In this document: piece by piece, positions 15,530 through 24,572 of the stretch
How the letters are laid out: every line of letters begins with the position of its first letter
Numbering within the stretch: position 1 is the stretch's first letter
Assembly (NCBI GenBank): GCA_963784615.1
Contig: CAWASG010000003.1
Location: forward strand, 1-64,000
Direction of reading: 5' to 3'
DNA length: 64,000 nucleotides
DNA from: UBA11403 sp963784615
Lineage (GTDB): Bacteria > Pseudomonadota > Gammaproteobacteria > Legionellales > Legionellaceae
Notes under the pieces: model-generated
Told to the model about the DNA's origin: nothing
What the model saw: the letters and a program-made list of their open reading frames with translations, nothing else
Databases searched by the model: none
Program-made: the position numbers and the translations under genes

Positions 15530-18064
15530 ATGACTAAAAAATCAATCCATCTTGATCAGCGTGATCTGATTCGCATTTTGCGTTCAGCACCAGACCTGTA
15601 TCTTATTTTGAATTCAGGGCTTGAGATTGTAGATGGAAGTGATGCTTATATTGCAGCGACTATGGTGAATCGAAGCGATGTTATTGGCCGAAATATTTTC
15701 GAAGTGTTTCCAGATAATCCTCAAGATATTGATGCGACAGGTACACGAAATCTTCGCAATTCATTAGAAAATGTTTTAAAAAGCAAATGCTCAGATACGA
15801 TGGCTGTTCAAAAATATGATGTGCGTCGCTCGGGGGGTGAGAAGAATGATTTCGAAGTCCGTTATTGGAGTCCGATCAATTCTCCAGTACTCGATGACGA
15901 AGGCGAGGTGCTATACATCATTCATCGTGTGGAGGATGTGACCGAATTTATTCGGCTTAAAGAGGTAGGGACAAAACAATTTGAGCAAAATGAGTTGTTG
16001 AAATCCAAAGCAGGTCAGATGGAAAAGGAAATTTATCAACGAGCACAAGAAATACAACAAACGAATCAACAATTACGTGATGCGAAAGATGCGGCTGAGC
16101 AAGCTAATCAGGCTAAGAGTACCTTTTTGGCGACCATGAGTCATGAAATTCGAACGCCACTTAATGGTGTTATTGGGATGACCAGTGTACTAGAAGGAAC
16201 CATTTTAACCGCGCAACAACAGGAATATTTGAAGTTTATCCGCGTCTCTGGAGAGTCATTATTGACGCTTATCAATGATATTTTGGATTTTTCGAAAATT
16301 GAAGCCGGTCGATTGGAAATTGATTATGCGGATTTTGAATTAAGGCAGGTGATAGAAGATGCCGTGGAGATGATCGCCTACAAGGCTCATGAGAAAGGGT
16401 TGGCTATTGGGGCTTTGATGGATGTCAATCTTCCCCAATGGGTTAATTCCGATGGAACCAGATTAAGCCAAATATTAATTAATTTATTAAATAATGCCGT
16501 TAAATTCACCCATAGCGGTCAAATTGAATTAAACGTTTCTGTCCTGAAGGACAAGCATGTTAAACATAAAAAAGTACAATACATGACGTTGTTATTCGAA
16601 GTAAAGGATACCGGGATTGGCATTTCATCAACAGTGATGAAACGGTTGTTTCAATCCTTTTCCCAGGGCGATGCTTCAGTTTCACGCAAATATGGCGGTA
16701 GTGGCCTTGGCCTGGTGATCTGTCAAAGGATCTTGGAGTTTTTAAATGGAGAAATTGGCGTAGACAGTGTGGCAGACCAGGGCAGCCGCTTTTGGTTTAC
16801 ACTGCCCGTGAAGGTATCCAAAGCACGATCGCGGGAACATATCAAAAATCATCTGGATGAACTCAAAGGCATGAGGGTGTTGGCTGTTGATGATAATCAT
16901 ATTAACCGCTGTATTTTGACAAACCAACTGAACTCATGGGGAATGCGTTGCGATGTGGCTAAGGATGGCTTCGAGGCGTTGGAGGTTTGCATTCGAGCGG
17001 GCAAGGATGATCCTTATCAGCTGATTTTGTTGGATTACAATATGCCCGGGATGGATGGTCTGGAATTAGCCGAAAAAATAGCAACACATCAGCAAATTCA
17101 CCAAGCACAGATATTGATGCTGACGTCGTTGGGCTTACCGGTTTCTCGTCAGAAATTAGATGAACTGAATATTCTAAATTGTCTTACGAAACCGGTTAGG
17201 CAATCAAAACTCTATAATGCCATTGTCTCGATGTTATTTAACACCAATCCTGTCGAAGAGGGGGCATCAACACAAGCGGAAAATCAACAGCAAGATATCA
17301 ACGAGAATCATGCGTGCATTTTATTGGCAGAGGATAATGCGATTAATCAGCAAGTTGCAATCCATATTCTGGAACGTTTAGGTTATCGGCAAGTGGATAT
17401 TGCAAATAATGGCTTGGAAGCCATTCGTTCCTTTGAGAAGAAGCACTATGATCTTGTTTTTATGGATTGCCAGATGCCTGAATTGGATGGTTATGCTGCG
17501 ACAGGGAAAATAAGAGAAATGGAAAAACGTTCTGCACATCCGCCCACACCCATCATTGCCATGACGGCGCATGCTTTAAAGGGCGATAAGGAGCTTTGTT
17601 TAAAGGCGGGGATGAATGATTATATTGCGAAGCCCATCAATATTCCCGATCTGGAAAAGGTTTTAAAGCGTTGGATTTCGACCACGCCATCGCCAGATAA
17701 AAAATCGCCGACACCTGTTCATGACAGTGCTTCACTTATACTTGATGTTGATCGATTACAACTGATATTTGGCAATAATGACGTTGTAAAAAAAGAGTTT
17801 CTTCATTCATTCATTCAAAATGTCGAGGGATTATTAAAGGAAGTCGACGAGGTAATTCAAAAAAAGGACACCCATTCCGCCAAAGCCAAATGCCACCGAC
17901 TGAAGGGGACCTGCGGTAATGTGGGTGCAAACCGGTTGTATCAGTTCGCAATGAAGCAAGAGTCACTGGTTCTCGATGGCGATTGGCAGCAGGCTCACGT
18001 ATTGCACGTTGAGTTGTTGTCCGCTTTTGATGCCTTCAAACAGTTTGTTGAAGCGCGTTGGTAA
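15530..18064 (+). CDS. Hybrid sensor histidine kinase (PAS-HisKA-HATPase-REC-REC-HPt)
   Basis: This 844-residue multidomain kinase has a PAS-like sensor domain (about 10-135), a coiled-coil linker (about 150-200) and a dimerisation/phospho-acceptor domain with His in TMSHEIRTPLNG (about 205). The ATPase domain has the N box NLLNNAVKFTH and the G boxes DTGIGI and GGSGLGL. Two receiver domains follow (VLAVDDN, Asp in LLDYNMPGMDG about 501; ILLAEDN, Asp in FMDCQMPELDG about 645). The C-terminal HPt has His in KCHRLKGTCGNVG (about 788). No transmembrane segment is seen, so it probably senses a cytoplasmic signal. The domain order resembles BarA/LuxQ-type phosphorelay kinases, although those are membrane proteins. 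It is co-directional with the REC-EAL gene and likely controls it. Confidence 0.92.
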   Translation: MTKKSIHLDQRDLIRILRSAPDLYLILNSGLEIVDGSDAYIAATMVNRSDVIGRNIFEVFPDNPQDIDATGTRNLRNSLENVLKSKCSDTMAVQKYDVRRSGGEKNDFEVRYWSPINSPVLDDEGEVLYIIHRVEDVTEFIRLKEVGTKQFEQNELLKSKAGQMEKEIYQRAQEIQQTNQQLRDAKDAAEQANQAKSTFLATMSHEIRTPLNGVIGMTSVLEGTILTAQQQEYLKFIRVSGESLLTLINDILDFSKIEAGRLEIDYADFELRQVIEDAVEMIAYKAHEKGLAIGALMDVNLPQWVNSDGTRLSQILINLLNNAVKFTHSGQIELNVSVLKDKHVKHKKVQYMTLLFEVKDTGIGISSTVMKRLFQSFSQGDASVSRKYGGSGLGLVICQRILEFLNGEIGVDSVADQGSRFWFTLPVKVSKARSREHIKNHLDELKGMRVLAVDDNHINRCILTNQLNSWGMRCDVAKDGFEALEVCIRAGKDDPYQLILLDYNMPGMDGLELAEKIATHQQIHQAQILMLTSLGLPVSRQKLDELNILNCLTKPVRQSKLYNAIVSMLFNTNPVEEGASTQAENQQQDINENHACILLAEDNAINQQVAIHILERLGYRQVDIANNGLEAIRSFEKKHYDLVFMDCQMPELDGYAATGKIREMEKRSAHPPTPIIAMTAHALKGDKELCLKAGMNDYIAKPINIPDLEKVLKRWISTTPSPDKKSPTPVHDSASLILDVDRLQLIFGNNDVVKKEFLHSFIQNVEGLLKEVDEVIQKKDTHSAKAKCHRLKGTCGNVGANRLYQFAMKQESLVLDGDWQQAHVLHVELLSAFDAFKQFVEARW

Positions 18065-18070
18065 ACCAAC

Positions 18071-18270
18071 TACTACTCCATCCATTTAGTTTTGACAGGT
18101 TGCAATATTCAAATTGTTGATATTTTAACCGGAATCCGAGCCGCGACCGTTAGGGAGCGGAACCATTCAGCCGGCTCCGAAACTGCTCCACTTCCTAACG
18201 GTCGTGGCTCGGATTCCGGTTTAATAACATTGATCCAACCGGTCAAAACTAAATGGGTGGAGTACTACAC
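18071..18270. repeat. 200-bp nested palindrome containing REP family A
   Basis: The outer arms pair TACTCCATCCATTTAGTTTT (about 18073-18096) with its near complement ending AAATGGGTGGAGTA (about 18243-18265). The inner arms are CCGGAATCCGAGCC (18129-18142) and GGCTCGGATTCCGG (18206-18219), with GACCGTTAGGGAG and its complement further in. The inner part matches 9854-9946 and 27091-27188. It immediately follows the kinase stop and could act as a transcription or decay barrier. The remaining gap to 18456 shows no gene. Confidence 0.8.
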
Positions 18271-18456
18271 TTTGACAGGCTTGTTATTGTGAACACTCCG
18301 GTAACGATTGATAATCGGGATGTAACTTCTAATTAAAAGGGGTCAAGACCGTTTACACTTCTCCTCCCAGTACCAGTGCTAGTTATGGCACAACGGTTCT
18401 GAAATTCTCTCCTTTCGACAGTTTTTTTTTGATGTAATTCGCGATTCACTCTCGAT

Positions 18457-18486
18457 TTGAACAACTCATACATAGTGGTCTATAAT
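18457..18486 (+). promoter_or_regulatory. Sigma-70-like promoter of the gene at 18515
   Basis: TTGAAC (18457-18462) and TATAAT (18481-18486) are 18 bases apart. The predicted transcript would start near 18493, which rules out the in-frame ATG at 18485 as a start and supports ATG 18515/18518. Confidence 0.65.
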
Positions 18487-18514
18487 GTTAATATTCGGCC
18501 ATTTTAGGTGGGGA

Positions 18515-18997
18515 ATGATGAAAGATAATTCATTGGGAGCTGATGCAGAAAAAACTCCGTTGGCTAGTAGTGGGGGGGATATAGCGAACTATGGGGCAAC
18601 TGACGTAGTAGTCGAATCCTTGATGGAACTTAAAATGAAAGTCCCTATCAGTATATTTATAGAAGCGGTAAAAGCTGTTAAAGAAAAGACACCATCTGAG
18701 CGTACCAACGCATATAGAGGTGCGGTTGCTAAGTTATATGAAGCCAGATTTGGTTATGAGCTTGATTCATATCATTCTAATCGTAAAGTCCCAGGCGCGC
18801 TCGAAGTAAACTTAAATACATTATTGAATAATAATATAATACCTGCCGTTAGAGGTGACGAGATATTAAGCCGTCAGCTTAATTTGGAGCCATCGCTTAA
18901 GGCGTCAGTAGACGATATCAAAACTTTGATTCAACTCCGGATCAACCTCCAGAAAGAAAAGGAGACAGATATCAAGCAGAACCCCACCCATCGTTAA
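18515..18997 (+). CDS. Orphan 160-residue protein of unknown function
   Basis: The family is not recognised. The protein is soluble, with a low-complexity start (KDNSLGADAEKTPLASSGGD) and then helical segments (VESLMELKMKVPISIFIEAV, DIKTLIQLRINLQKEKE). The start is set by GGTGGGGA directly upstream and by the TATAAT box at 18481. It stands alone, flanked on both sides by large palindromes, with its own promoter. In this genome context such single small genes may be accessory or effector genes, but nothing in the sequence proves it. Confidence 0.6.
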   Translation: MMKDNSLGADAEKTPLASSGGDIANYGATDVVVESLMELKMKVPISIFIEAVKAVKEKTPSERTNAYRGAVAKLYEARFGYELDSYHSNRKVPGALEVNLNTLLNNNIIPAVRGDEILSRQLNLEPSLKASVDDIKTLIQLRINLQKEKETDIKQNPTHR

Positions 18998-19021
18998 GAA
19001 TTAAAAGTCAAGGTGGCAAGA

Positions 19022-19235
19022 CAATTGTACAGCAATTCCCGCCGTAAAAGCCGCTGGTCAGTATGAGCGCCCTCTCCCATTGATGGGAGAGGGTGCCCGA
19101 CAGGGCGGGTGAGGGCAGTTTAAATCGCAGTGTTTTGATCTACCCTCATCCGCCCTGTCGAGCACCTTCTCCCGACATCGGGAGAAGGAACTCCGCCACC
19201 AGCGCAGGTTTTACGGCGGGAATTGCTGACAATTG
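19022..19235. repeat. 214-bp nested inverted repeat
   Basis: The outer arms CAATTGTACAGCAATTCCCG and CGGGAATTGCTGACAATTG continue into CCGTAAAA/TTTTACGG. Inner stems CCCTCTCCC/GGGAGAGGG and a diverged CCTTCTCCCG/CGGGAGAAGG are joined by inverted GGGCGG/CCGCCC motifs. It belongs to the REP-like elements rich in GGGAGAGGG found in many gammaproteobacteria. The translated frame across it has no support as a gene. Confidence 0.75.
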
Positions 19236-19307
19236 TATTGCATTCAGGCACTCTTCTAAACGGGATGGTACACAAATACCTCACCAATGCTGCCGCCGCA
19301 GGGTCAC

Positions 19308-19437
19308 TGCCATTAAGTTAAGGAAAAAATGATTGATGTACACAAGGTTGGGTTGAGCGAGAGCGAAGCTCAACATGACGATTGTGTTGGGCTTCGCTCT
19401 CGCTCAACCCAACCGACAGCTATTAACTTAGCGCCAT
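19308..19437. repeat. Palindromic repeat, family B (TTGGGTTGAG type)
   Basis: Inner arms GGTTGGGTTGAGCGAGAGCG and CGCTCTCGCTCAACCCAACC are flanked by TGCCATTAAGTTAA and TTAACTTAGCGCCA. Relatives are at 35631-35718 and 37511-37600; the latter also carries the outer CACTGCCATTAAGTTAAGG part. It lies just before the universal stress protein gene. Confidence 0.8.
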
Positions 19438-19503
19438 TAGAGTATATCCTAATCATTCATTGCCTGTTATATTTTAAAGACGTTGGTACTCCATGGAGGA
19501 ATG

Positions 19504-19953
19504 ATGACATATAAGCATATTATGGTTGCTGTTGATGGCAGTGAAACATCGCTTTTGGCAATGCAGGAGGCCATTAAGCTGGCTAAAACGCAACATGGCT
19601 CTTTGCGGATTGTGCATGTGATTGATGATAGTTTTATGAATTACGGTGAGACCTATGTTGATTATTCTGCACTTTTAGCCTCGAAGAAAAAGTTTGCTCA
19701 AGAGGTTTTAACTAAAATGGGCGAGATGGCTCATCACGCTCATATTAAGTTTGAAACCCAAATCATTGAGACCCAGCCCTTTGAGGGGCGGGTTGCTGAA
19801 AAACTGCTAGCCGAAGTGCAACACAAACCTACAGACCTATTGGTGATTGGTACACATGGTCGTCGGGGATTTAATCGTTTGTTTTTGGGGAGTGTGGCTG
19901 AAAACGTGATGCGTATTGCAACGCTGCCGGTGTTACTGGTTCGTGGGAAGTAA
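19504..19953 (+). CDS. Universal stress protein, UspA family
   Basis: This 149-residue protein has the Rossmann-like UspA fold. The N-terminal strand MTYKHIMVAVDGSETS and the C-terminal nucleotide-binding signature GTHGRRGFNRLFLGSVAENV (G-x2-G-x9-G-S) indicate an ATP-binding type. GGAGG lies just upstream; ATG 19504 leaves the better spacing, ATG 19501 is the alternative. It sits 6 bases ahead of the nickel permease gene, so it appears to lead the hydrogenase maturation operon, which may tie it to energy or redox stress. Confidence 0.88.
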   Translation: MTYKHIMVAVDGSETSLLAMQEAIKLAKTQHGSLRIVHVIDDSFMNYGETYVDYSALLASKKKFAQEVLTKMGEMAHHAHIKFETQIIETQPFEGRVAEKLLAEVQHKPTDLLVIGTHGRRGFNRLFLGSVAENVMRIATLPVLLVRGK

Positions 19954-19959
19954 GTCCAC

Positions 19960-20649
19960 ATGCATCAATCTTGGATTGTATTGATTTTAATGGCGCTCAC
20001 GCTGGGCATTCAACACGGGTTTGATTTAGATCATCTCGCAACCATTGATTCAGTGACGAGAACCGTGTCTCATAATCAATATTTATCCCGCAGAGTGGGT
20101 TTCTTTTTTTCATTTGGACATGGATTGGTTGTCATGATGATTAGCCTCATCATTGGCAGTGGGATGATGCAATCCTATGTTCCAGAATGGCTGAATGCGT
20201 TTGGAAGCTGGGTGTCGATTGTCTTTTTATTCATATTTGGTTTATTAAATATATGGAATATACGGCATATTCACACGACCTCCGTTGCACCGACACATCT
20301 GGTTTATCATCTTTCAAAGTGTTTTATGACTAAAGACGTCAAGCCGCTATGGATTATGTTCATTGGCGCTTTATTTGCATTTTCGTTTGATACGTTTAGT
20401 CAGGTCGCGTTGTTTTCAATTTCAGCTCATTTAATTTCGGGTTGTCTTTTTTCGGTGATATTAGGCATGATGTTTATGTTAGGGATGATGTTAACGGATG
20501 GCATTAATGGCTTATTTGTATCAGCGCTGATAAAGCGAGCAGATGGCGTATCGTTGCTTATTTCACGGGTTACTGGACTCTTGATTGCATTATTCAGCTT
20601 AAGTATTGCTGTTTTCAATTTAACAAAAATGATGACTGGTCATGCATGA
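19960..20649 (+). CDS. Nickel permease, HoxN/NixA (NiCoT)-like
   Basis: This 229-residue integral membrane protein has about six to seven hydrophobic helices. The metal signature in the first helix reads QHGFDLDHLATID, close to the NiCoT HxxxxDH motif, and later helices contain FFFSFGHGLVV and LGMMLTDGINGLFV, matching the second and third family motifs. It is shorter than typical NiCoT proteins (about 300-350 residues). The location directly before hypA (8-base overlap) indicates nickel uptake for the [NiFe]-hydrogenase. Confidence 0.82.
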   Translation: MHQSWIVLILMALTLGIQHGFDLDHLATIDSVTRTVSHNQYLSRRVGFFFSFGHGLVVMMISLIIGSGMMQSYVPEWLNAFGSWVSIVFLFIFGLLNIWNIRHIHTTSVAPTHLVYHLSKCFMTKDVKPLWIMFIGALFAFSFDTFSQVALFSISAHLISGCLFSVILGMMFMLGMMLTDGINGLFVSALIKRADGVSLLISRVTGLLIALFSLSIAVFNLTKMMTGHA

Positions 20650-20983
20650 ATTAACCTTATGTCAACGCATTCTTGAGATTGTTGAAAAGAACAGGCTTGA
20701 AAATAATGGCTCAAGTGTAAAAACAGTCTATTTGGAAATCGGGCAATTGGTTGCCGTTGAAAAATCAGCTTTGGCGTTGAGTTTTACATTACTGGCTAAA
20801 GGCACCGCGGCTGAACATGCCTGTCTTGAATTCATTGATATTGCAGGCAGGGCGCTATGTGAGTCGTGTGGAAAAGAGGCTTTGGTCCGTCAATATTACG
20901 ATGCCTGTTCTGCCTGCGGAAGTTTCTCCTTAAAGGTCATAGCGGGTGAAGAATTGCGTGTTCAATCAATGGAGGTCGAATAA
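20642..20983 (+). CDS. hypA: Hydrogenase nickel-insertion protein HypA
   Basis: This 113-residue protein starts MHELTLC, with the His2 that binds nickel in HypA. The zinc site is CESCGKEALVRQYYDACSAC (two CxxC pairs). It hands nickel to the large-subunit precursor together with HypB. It overlaps the permease upstream by 8 bases, and its stop overlaps the hypB start (TAATG). Confidence 0.95.
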   Translation: MHELTLCQRILEIVEKNRLENNGSSVKTVYLEIGQLVAVEKSALALSFTLLAKGTAAEHACLEFIDIAGRALCESCGKEALVRQYYDACSACGSFSLKVIAGEELRVQSMEVE

Positions 20984-21744
20984 TGTGTGGAATTTGCGGT
21001 TGTTCCGATATGAGTAAAGACTCCAAGCATGAGCATCACCACCAGGATGACAGTCATCTGGTGCAGGTTCAGCAAGATATTTTGGCGAGTAATCAACATT
21101 TAGCTTCTCATAATCAACAGATGTTTCTTGAAAAAAATATTTTGGCATTAAACATCATGTCGAGCCCTGGATCCGGTAAAACGACTTTGTTGGCAAAGAC
21201 AATCAATGACTTAAAGCATGAGTTGGATATTTCTGTGATTGTGGGTGATCAACAAACCGATGCAGATGCCCTGATCCTCAAAGCAAGTGGCGCGCCTGCT
21301 ATACAAATTAACACGGGTAGAGGCTGTCATTTGGATGCCCATATGGTTAGCCATGCTTTAGATGACCTTGATATAAAAAATAATGGGCTCTTGTTTATCG
21401 AGAACGTAGGCAATTTGGTGTGTCCGGCTTTATTTGCATTGGGAGAGACCTATCGCGTGGTGCTATTGTCTGTGACGGAAGGGGATAATAAACCACTCAA
21501 ATACCCTGATATGTTCCACTCAGCGGATTTAGTCGTCATCACTAAAACCGATCTCCTCCCCTATGTAGCGTTTGATCTGCAGCAATGTATTGAATCTATT
21601 CGTCGAATCAAGCCGACTATTGAGATTTTGTGTCTTTCGGCAACGAAAGAGGACGGTTTAACGCCTTGGTATGAATGGATTAAAAATGGAATTAAAAAGA
21701 TTGCGCATCGTCGTGAAGGGGCAAGTACAGGGGGTGGGGTTTAG
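20983..21744 (+). CDS. hypB: Hydrogenase maturation GTPase HypB
   Basis: This 253-residue protein has the N-terminal nickel motif MCGICGC, then a short His-rich stretch (HEHHHQDDSH) and a GTPase domain: P-loop SSPGSGKTT, Asp in VGDQQTDAD, and TKTD for guanine recognition. It delivers nickel to the hydrogenase large subunit with HypA. The 3' end overlaps the hypF start region by up to 74 bases, which is unusually long, so translation is probably coupled. Confidence 0.95.
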   Translation: MCGICGCSDMSKDSKHEHHHQDDSHLVQVQQDILASNQHLASHNQQMFLEKNILALNIMSSPGSGKTTLLAKTINDLKHELDISVIVGDQQTDADALILKASGAPAIQINTGRGCHLDAHMVSHALDDLDIKNNGLLFIENVGNLVCPALFALGETYRVVLLSVTEGDNKPLKYPDMFHSADLVVITKTDLLPYVAFDLQQCIESIRRIKPTIEILCLSATKEDGLTPWYEWIKNGIKKIAHRREGASTGGGV

Positions 21745-23977
21745 GCCTCATGTGTATCGAACGGCGAGCCAACTGGGTTTAACGGGCTGGGTTAAAAATA
21801 CGGCTGCAGGCGTTTGTATTGAGATACAAGGGTGTTTGGCCTCCCGGTTTTTATCAACCTTGAATGACAATTTGCCGCAACTGGCGAAGATCACGGATTT
21901 ACAGACAACCAACATGACGCTGAGTGCAAGTGAATCGACGTTTGAGATACTTGCAAGTGAACAGGGCGATACACAAACCCTAATTACACCCGACACCTGT
22001 ATTTGTTCTGATTGCTTGTCTGAATTGTTTGATCCTCAAAGCCATTATTATCAATACCCATTTCTAAATTGCACGAACTGCGGGCCGCGACTTACGATCA
22101 CACGACAACTTCCTTATGATAGAGCGCATACGTCGATGGACTGTTTTCCATTATGTGACGCATGCCGCCGTGATTATTGCGATCCAATGAATCGACGTTA
22201 TCACGCACAACCAACCGCATGTGCTCAATGCGGGCCAAGGCTTTCATCGTCTATAGAAGATATTGCGCAACGGATTTTTCAAGGCGAAATTATTGCGATA
22301 AAGGGATTGGGCGGGTATCAACTCATTTGTGATGCACGCAATGACGCTGCAGTATCCCTACTTAGAACGCGTAAACAGCGAGACAGTAAACCATTTGCTC
22401 TTATGGTTTTGAACACGGCGAGTGCAAAACAGATAGTGGATCTCACGTCGACTGCGGAAGTCATTTTGAATAGCCCAGAACGCCCTGTTGTTATTCTTAG
22501 AAAATGCACCGACGTTCCGCGGAACGTCGGAAACCTGGGATTACCCTACAATATCGAGAGTACCTCATCGTTGCCTGCCGCACTTTCGCCCGGTTTATCA
22601 TCTTTTGGCATCATGCTGCCTGCAACACCGCTGCATTACTTGTTGTTTCATGCCCTTGTGGGCTCCCCGGATGGATTAGCCTGGCTTGGTGAAAGACAAT
22701 CGACAGTCTTAGTGGTGACGAGTGCCAATCCCGGCGGTTCTCCGTTGGTGATTGACGATGAGACAGCAACGCGGGAGCTTTCTGGCATTGCCGATCACAT
22801 CGTGTCGTATGATCGCCAGATCGTCACGCGGGCAGATGATTCTGTTTTGCGTCTGATTCATGGCGCACCGATGTTTATTCGGCGCGCCCGCGGTTATGTA
22901 CCAACGCCCATTCAACTAGCGCATGAAATCCCCCCAACGCTTGCTGTCGGCGGACATTCTAAAAATACATTTTGTATCACGCGGGGCGATGAAGCGTTTG
23001 TGTCACAGCATATTGGTACGCTGGATAATAAGGCGACTATCGAGTTTTTCCATGAAACACTGAATCATTTATTGATGTTTTTGAATGTAAAGCCAGAATG
23101 TATCGCACATGATTTACACCCGGATTTTTATACAACCCATTTTGCAAAAGAGTATGGCGTTCCAGCTTTTTCAATTCAACATCATTACGCTCATCTCGCC
23201 GCTGTTGCAGCAGAGCACCATCTGCAAAATCCGGTTTTGGGCTTGGCGCTGGATGGTTATGGGTATGGAGAGGGCGGGGGCGCGTGGGGTGGTGAGCTGT
23301 TCGTATTCGATAATCTTGGTTTTCAACGTCTGGGATCGTTTAAGCCACTTCCCCAGCCAGGCGGAGAAATTGCCGCGCGTGAGCCTTGGCGTATGGGCGC
23401 GGCTGTATTGCATGGCTTGGGTCGAGCGAGTGAGATTAGCCATCGTTTTGCTGAAGCACCGCAAGCGCATGTGATTCATCAATTACTAGACAATCATCTG
23501 CGTTGCCCATTGACCAGTAGTTGTGGCCGTTTATTTGATGCAGCAAGTGCGCTGTTGGGGATTCAATTATTCTCTCAGTATGAAGGTCAGGCGGCGATGT
23601 GCCTGGAAAGTCTCGCGACGGATCTTCAATTTATGCCGAATGGTTGGTGTATTGATCAACAATATTTAGATTTCTCCCCAACCATGGCCATGCTCGCCAA
23701 CATACAAGACCCGGTCACTGGTGCGAATTTATTTCACGGTACATTGATTGCAGGCCTTACTGAATGGATACAAAGAAACGTTCGAGAAACCGGGATTGAT
23801 GAGGTAGTATTAAGCGGAGGTTGTTTTTTAAATCAAGTGTTAACCGAAGGGCTAGTGAAGGCGCTCGGTGAACGGGGTGTCAAACCCATATTACCTCGTA
23901 TGCTTCCCCCGAACGATGGTGGCTTGTCGCTAGGGCAGGCATGGATTGCGGGAAATAGCCTCTGGTCGAAAAGATGA
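21671..23977 (+). CDS. hypF: Carbamoyltransferase HypF with an in-frame repeat insertion
   Basis: This 768-residue protein has an acylphosphatase domain (GQVQGVGFRPHVYR, residues 17-30), two zinc fingers (CSDCLSEL/CTNCGPR and CDACRRDYC/CAQCGPR, about 110-195), a YrdC-like domain (about 200-390) and a Kae1-like domain (HDLHPDFYTTHFAKEYG, HHYAHLAAVAAEH, LALDGYGYGEGG). It makes the thiocarboxamide on HypE that becomes cyanide ligands of the NiFe site. Between PVVILRK and SLPAALSPG it carries about 18 extra residues (TDVPRNVGNLGLPYNIES) compared with what is usual for HypF. These coincide with a palindromic repeat at 22509-22564. Start ATG 21671 lies inside hypB; ATG 21686 is equally possible. 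Confidence 0.94.
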   Translation: MNGLKMELKRLRIVVKGQVQGVGFRPHVYRTASQLGLTGWVKNTAAGVCIEIQGCLASRFLSTLNDNLPQLAKITDLQTTNMTLSASESTFEILASEQGDTQTLITPDTCICSDCLSELFDPQSHYYQYPFLNCTNCGPRLTITRQLPYDRAHTSMDCFPLCDACRRDYCDPMNRRYHAQPTACAQCGPRLSSSIEDIAQRIFQGEIIAIKGLGGYQLICDARNDAAVSLLRTRKQRDSKPFALMVLNTASAKQIVDLTSTAEVILNSPERPVVILRKCTDVPRNVGNLGLPYNIESTSSLPAALSPGLSSFGIMLPATPLHYLLFHALVGSPDGLAWLGERQSTVLVVTSANPGGSPLVIDDETATRELSGIADHIVSYDRQIVTRADDSVLRLIHGAPMFIRRARGYVPTPIQLAHEIPPTLAVGGHSKNTFCITRGDEAFVSQHIGTLDNKATIEFFHETLNHLLMFLNVKPECIAHDLHPDFYTTHFAKEYGVPAFSIQHHYAHLAAVAAEHHLQNPVLGLALDGYGYGEGGGAWGGELFVFDNLGFQRLGSFKPLPQPGGEIAAREPWRMGAAVLHGLGRASEISHRFAEAPQAHVIHQLLDNHLRCPLTSSCGRLFDAASALLGIQLFSQYEGQAAMCLESLATDLQFMPNGWCIDQQYLDFSPTMAMLANIQDPVTGANLFHGTLIAGLTEWIQRNVRETGIDEVVLSGGCFLNQVLTEGLVKALGERGVKPILPRMLPPNDGGLSLGQAWIAGNSLWSKR
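22509..22564 (-). repeat. Palindromic element inserted in frame in hypF
   Basis: Read on the minus strand it starts GGTACTCTCGATATTGTAGG and ends with the perfect palindrome CCGACGTTCCGCGGAACGTCGG. This aligns with the minus-strand copy at 1475-1537 (CTTCGATATCGCAGGG...GCCGACTTTCCGCGG). It adds about 18 codons without shifting the hypF frame. Confidence 0.75.
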
Positions 23978-24001
23978 CAGATACAAAATAAGGAGTAATG
24001 C

Positions 24002-24210
24002 ATGTATACAGAAGTTATGGATTTCTTTGGATTAAAATAACCTTTTGTTTGTGCAAGTTACTACGATACAGAACAACGTAAAAAACCATACAAAGAGTTT
24101 TACTTTCTGATTCAGACATGTGATATCTATGCGTTAGCTGGAGTGGTTGGCGCGGGAAAAACAACGTTGTGTGAGTTTCTTCGTGCATCGCCCAAAGAGG
24201 CCAAGGATTT
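24002..24210 (+). pseudogene. Fragment of an ExeA/TniB-like AAA ATPase
   Basis: The frame reads MYTEVMDFFGLK, then an in-frame TAA, then PFVCASYYDTEQRKKPYKEF and LAGVVGAGKTTL with a Walker A motif. This is the N-terminal part of the ATPase type that partners transposases (ExeA/GspA/TniB-like). It is interrupted by a stop and cut off after about 65 codons. It lies between hypF and hypC. Confidence 0.7.
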
Positions 24211-24474
24211 TTTATATGGTAAATTAATTTACTGGATGACTTTGTCAAAGAGCCTCACGAGAACCCTTCCATTGGTATTATTTTATGCAGCGACAGCAGT
24301 AAATTTGATGTGGAATATTCTCTTCGCGGCATCGACAAGCCTGTAGGGGTTGCGGGATATGAGCTCACTCGTGATATACCCGCCAGGTTAAAAGACTCAT
24401 TACCTGCCCCGAAGGAATTAGAGGAAAAAATCCTATTTGAGCTTGGGTTGGATGAAAAATTCAGAGGCAAATAA
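24211..24474 (+). pseudogene. 3' fragment of a DUF1016 (YhcG-like) nuclease gene
   Basis: One reading frame gives INLLDDFVKEPHENPSIGII followed by YSLRGIDKPVGVAGYEL and LKDSLPAPKELEEKI, the conserved C-terminus of DUF1016/PDDEXK nuclease-type proteins (family knowledge: DDxVRxPHENPSIGIILC, YALRGxxKPIGVSxY). There is no start and a stop precedes the segment, so only the gene end remains. The next 98 bases to hypC show no feature. Confidence 0.72.
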
Positions 24475-24572
24475 AGTGGGCTTATTCGCGCATATGTGAG
24501 CCGGCTATAGACTCAGTACTGATTTGATTTTGAAAGATCCATATATTTTAGAGTTCTCAAAAGGATTGAAAG

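Noticed and set aside
18337..18356. AAGGGGTCAAGACCGTT shared with about 11629-11646 as an insertion-sequence end
   Set aside because: Only about 17 bases match and no element or second terminus could be tied to either copy.
19093..19514. Two plus-strand reading frames across the repeats before the universal stress protein
   Set aside because: Both are open only because they run through palindromic repeats; the residues are Pro/Arg/Ser-rich and there are no ribosome sites.
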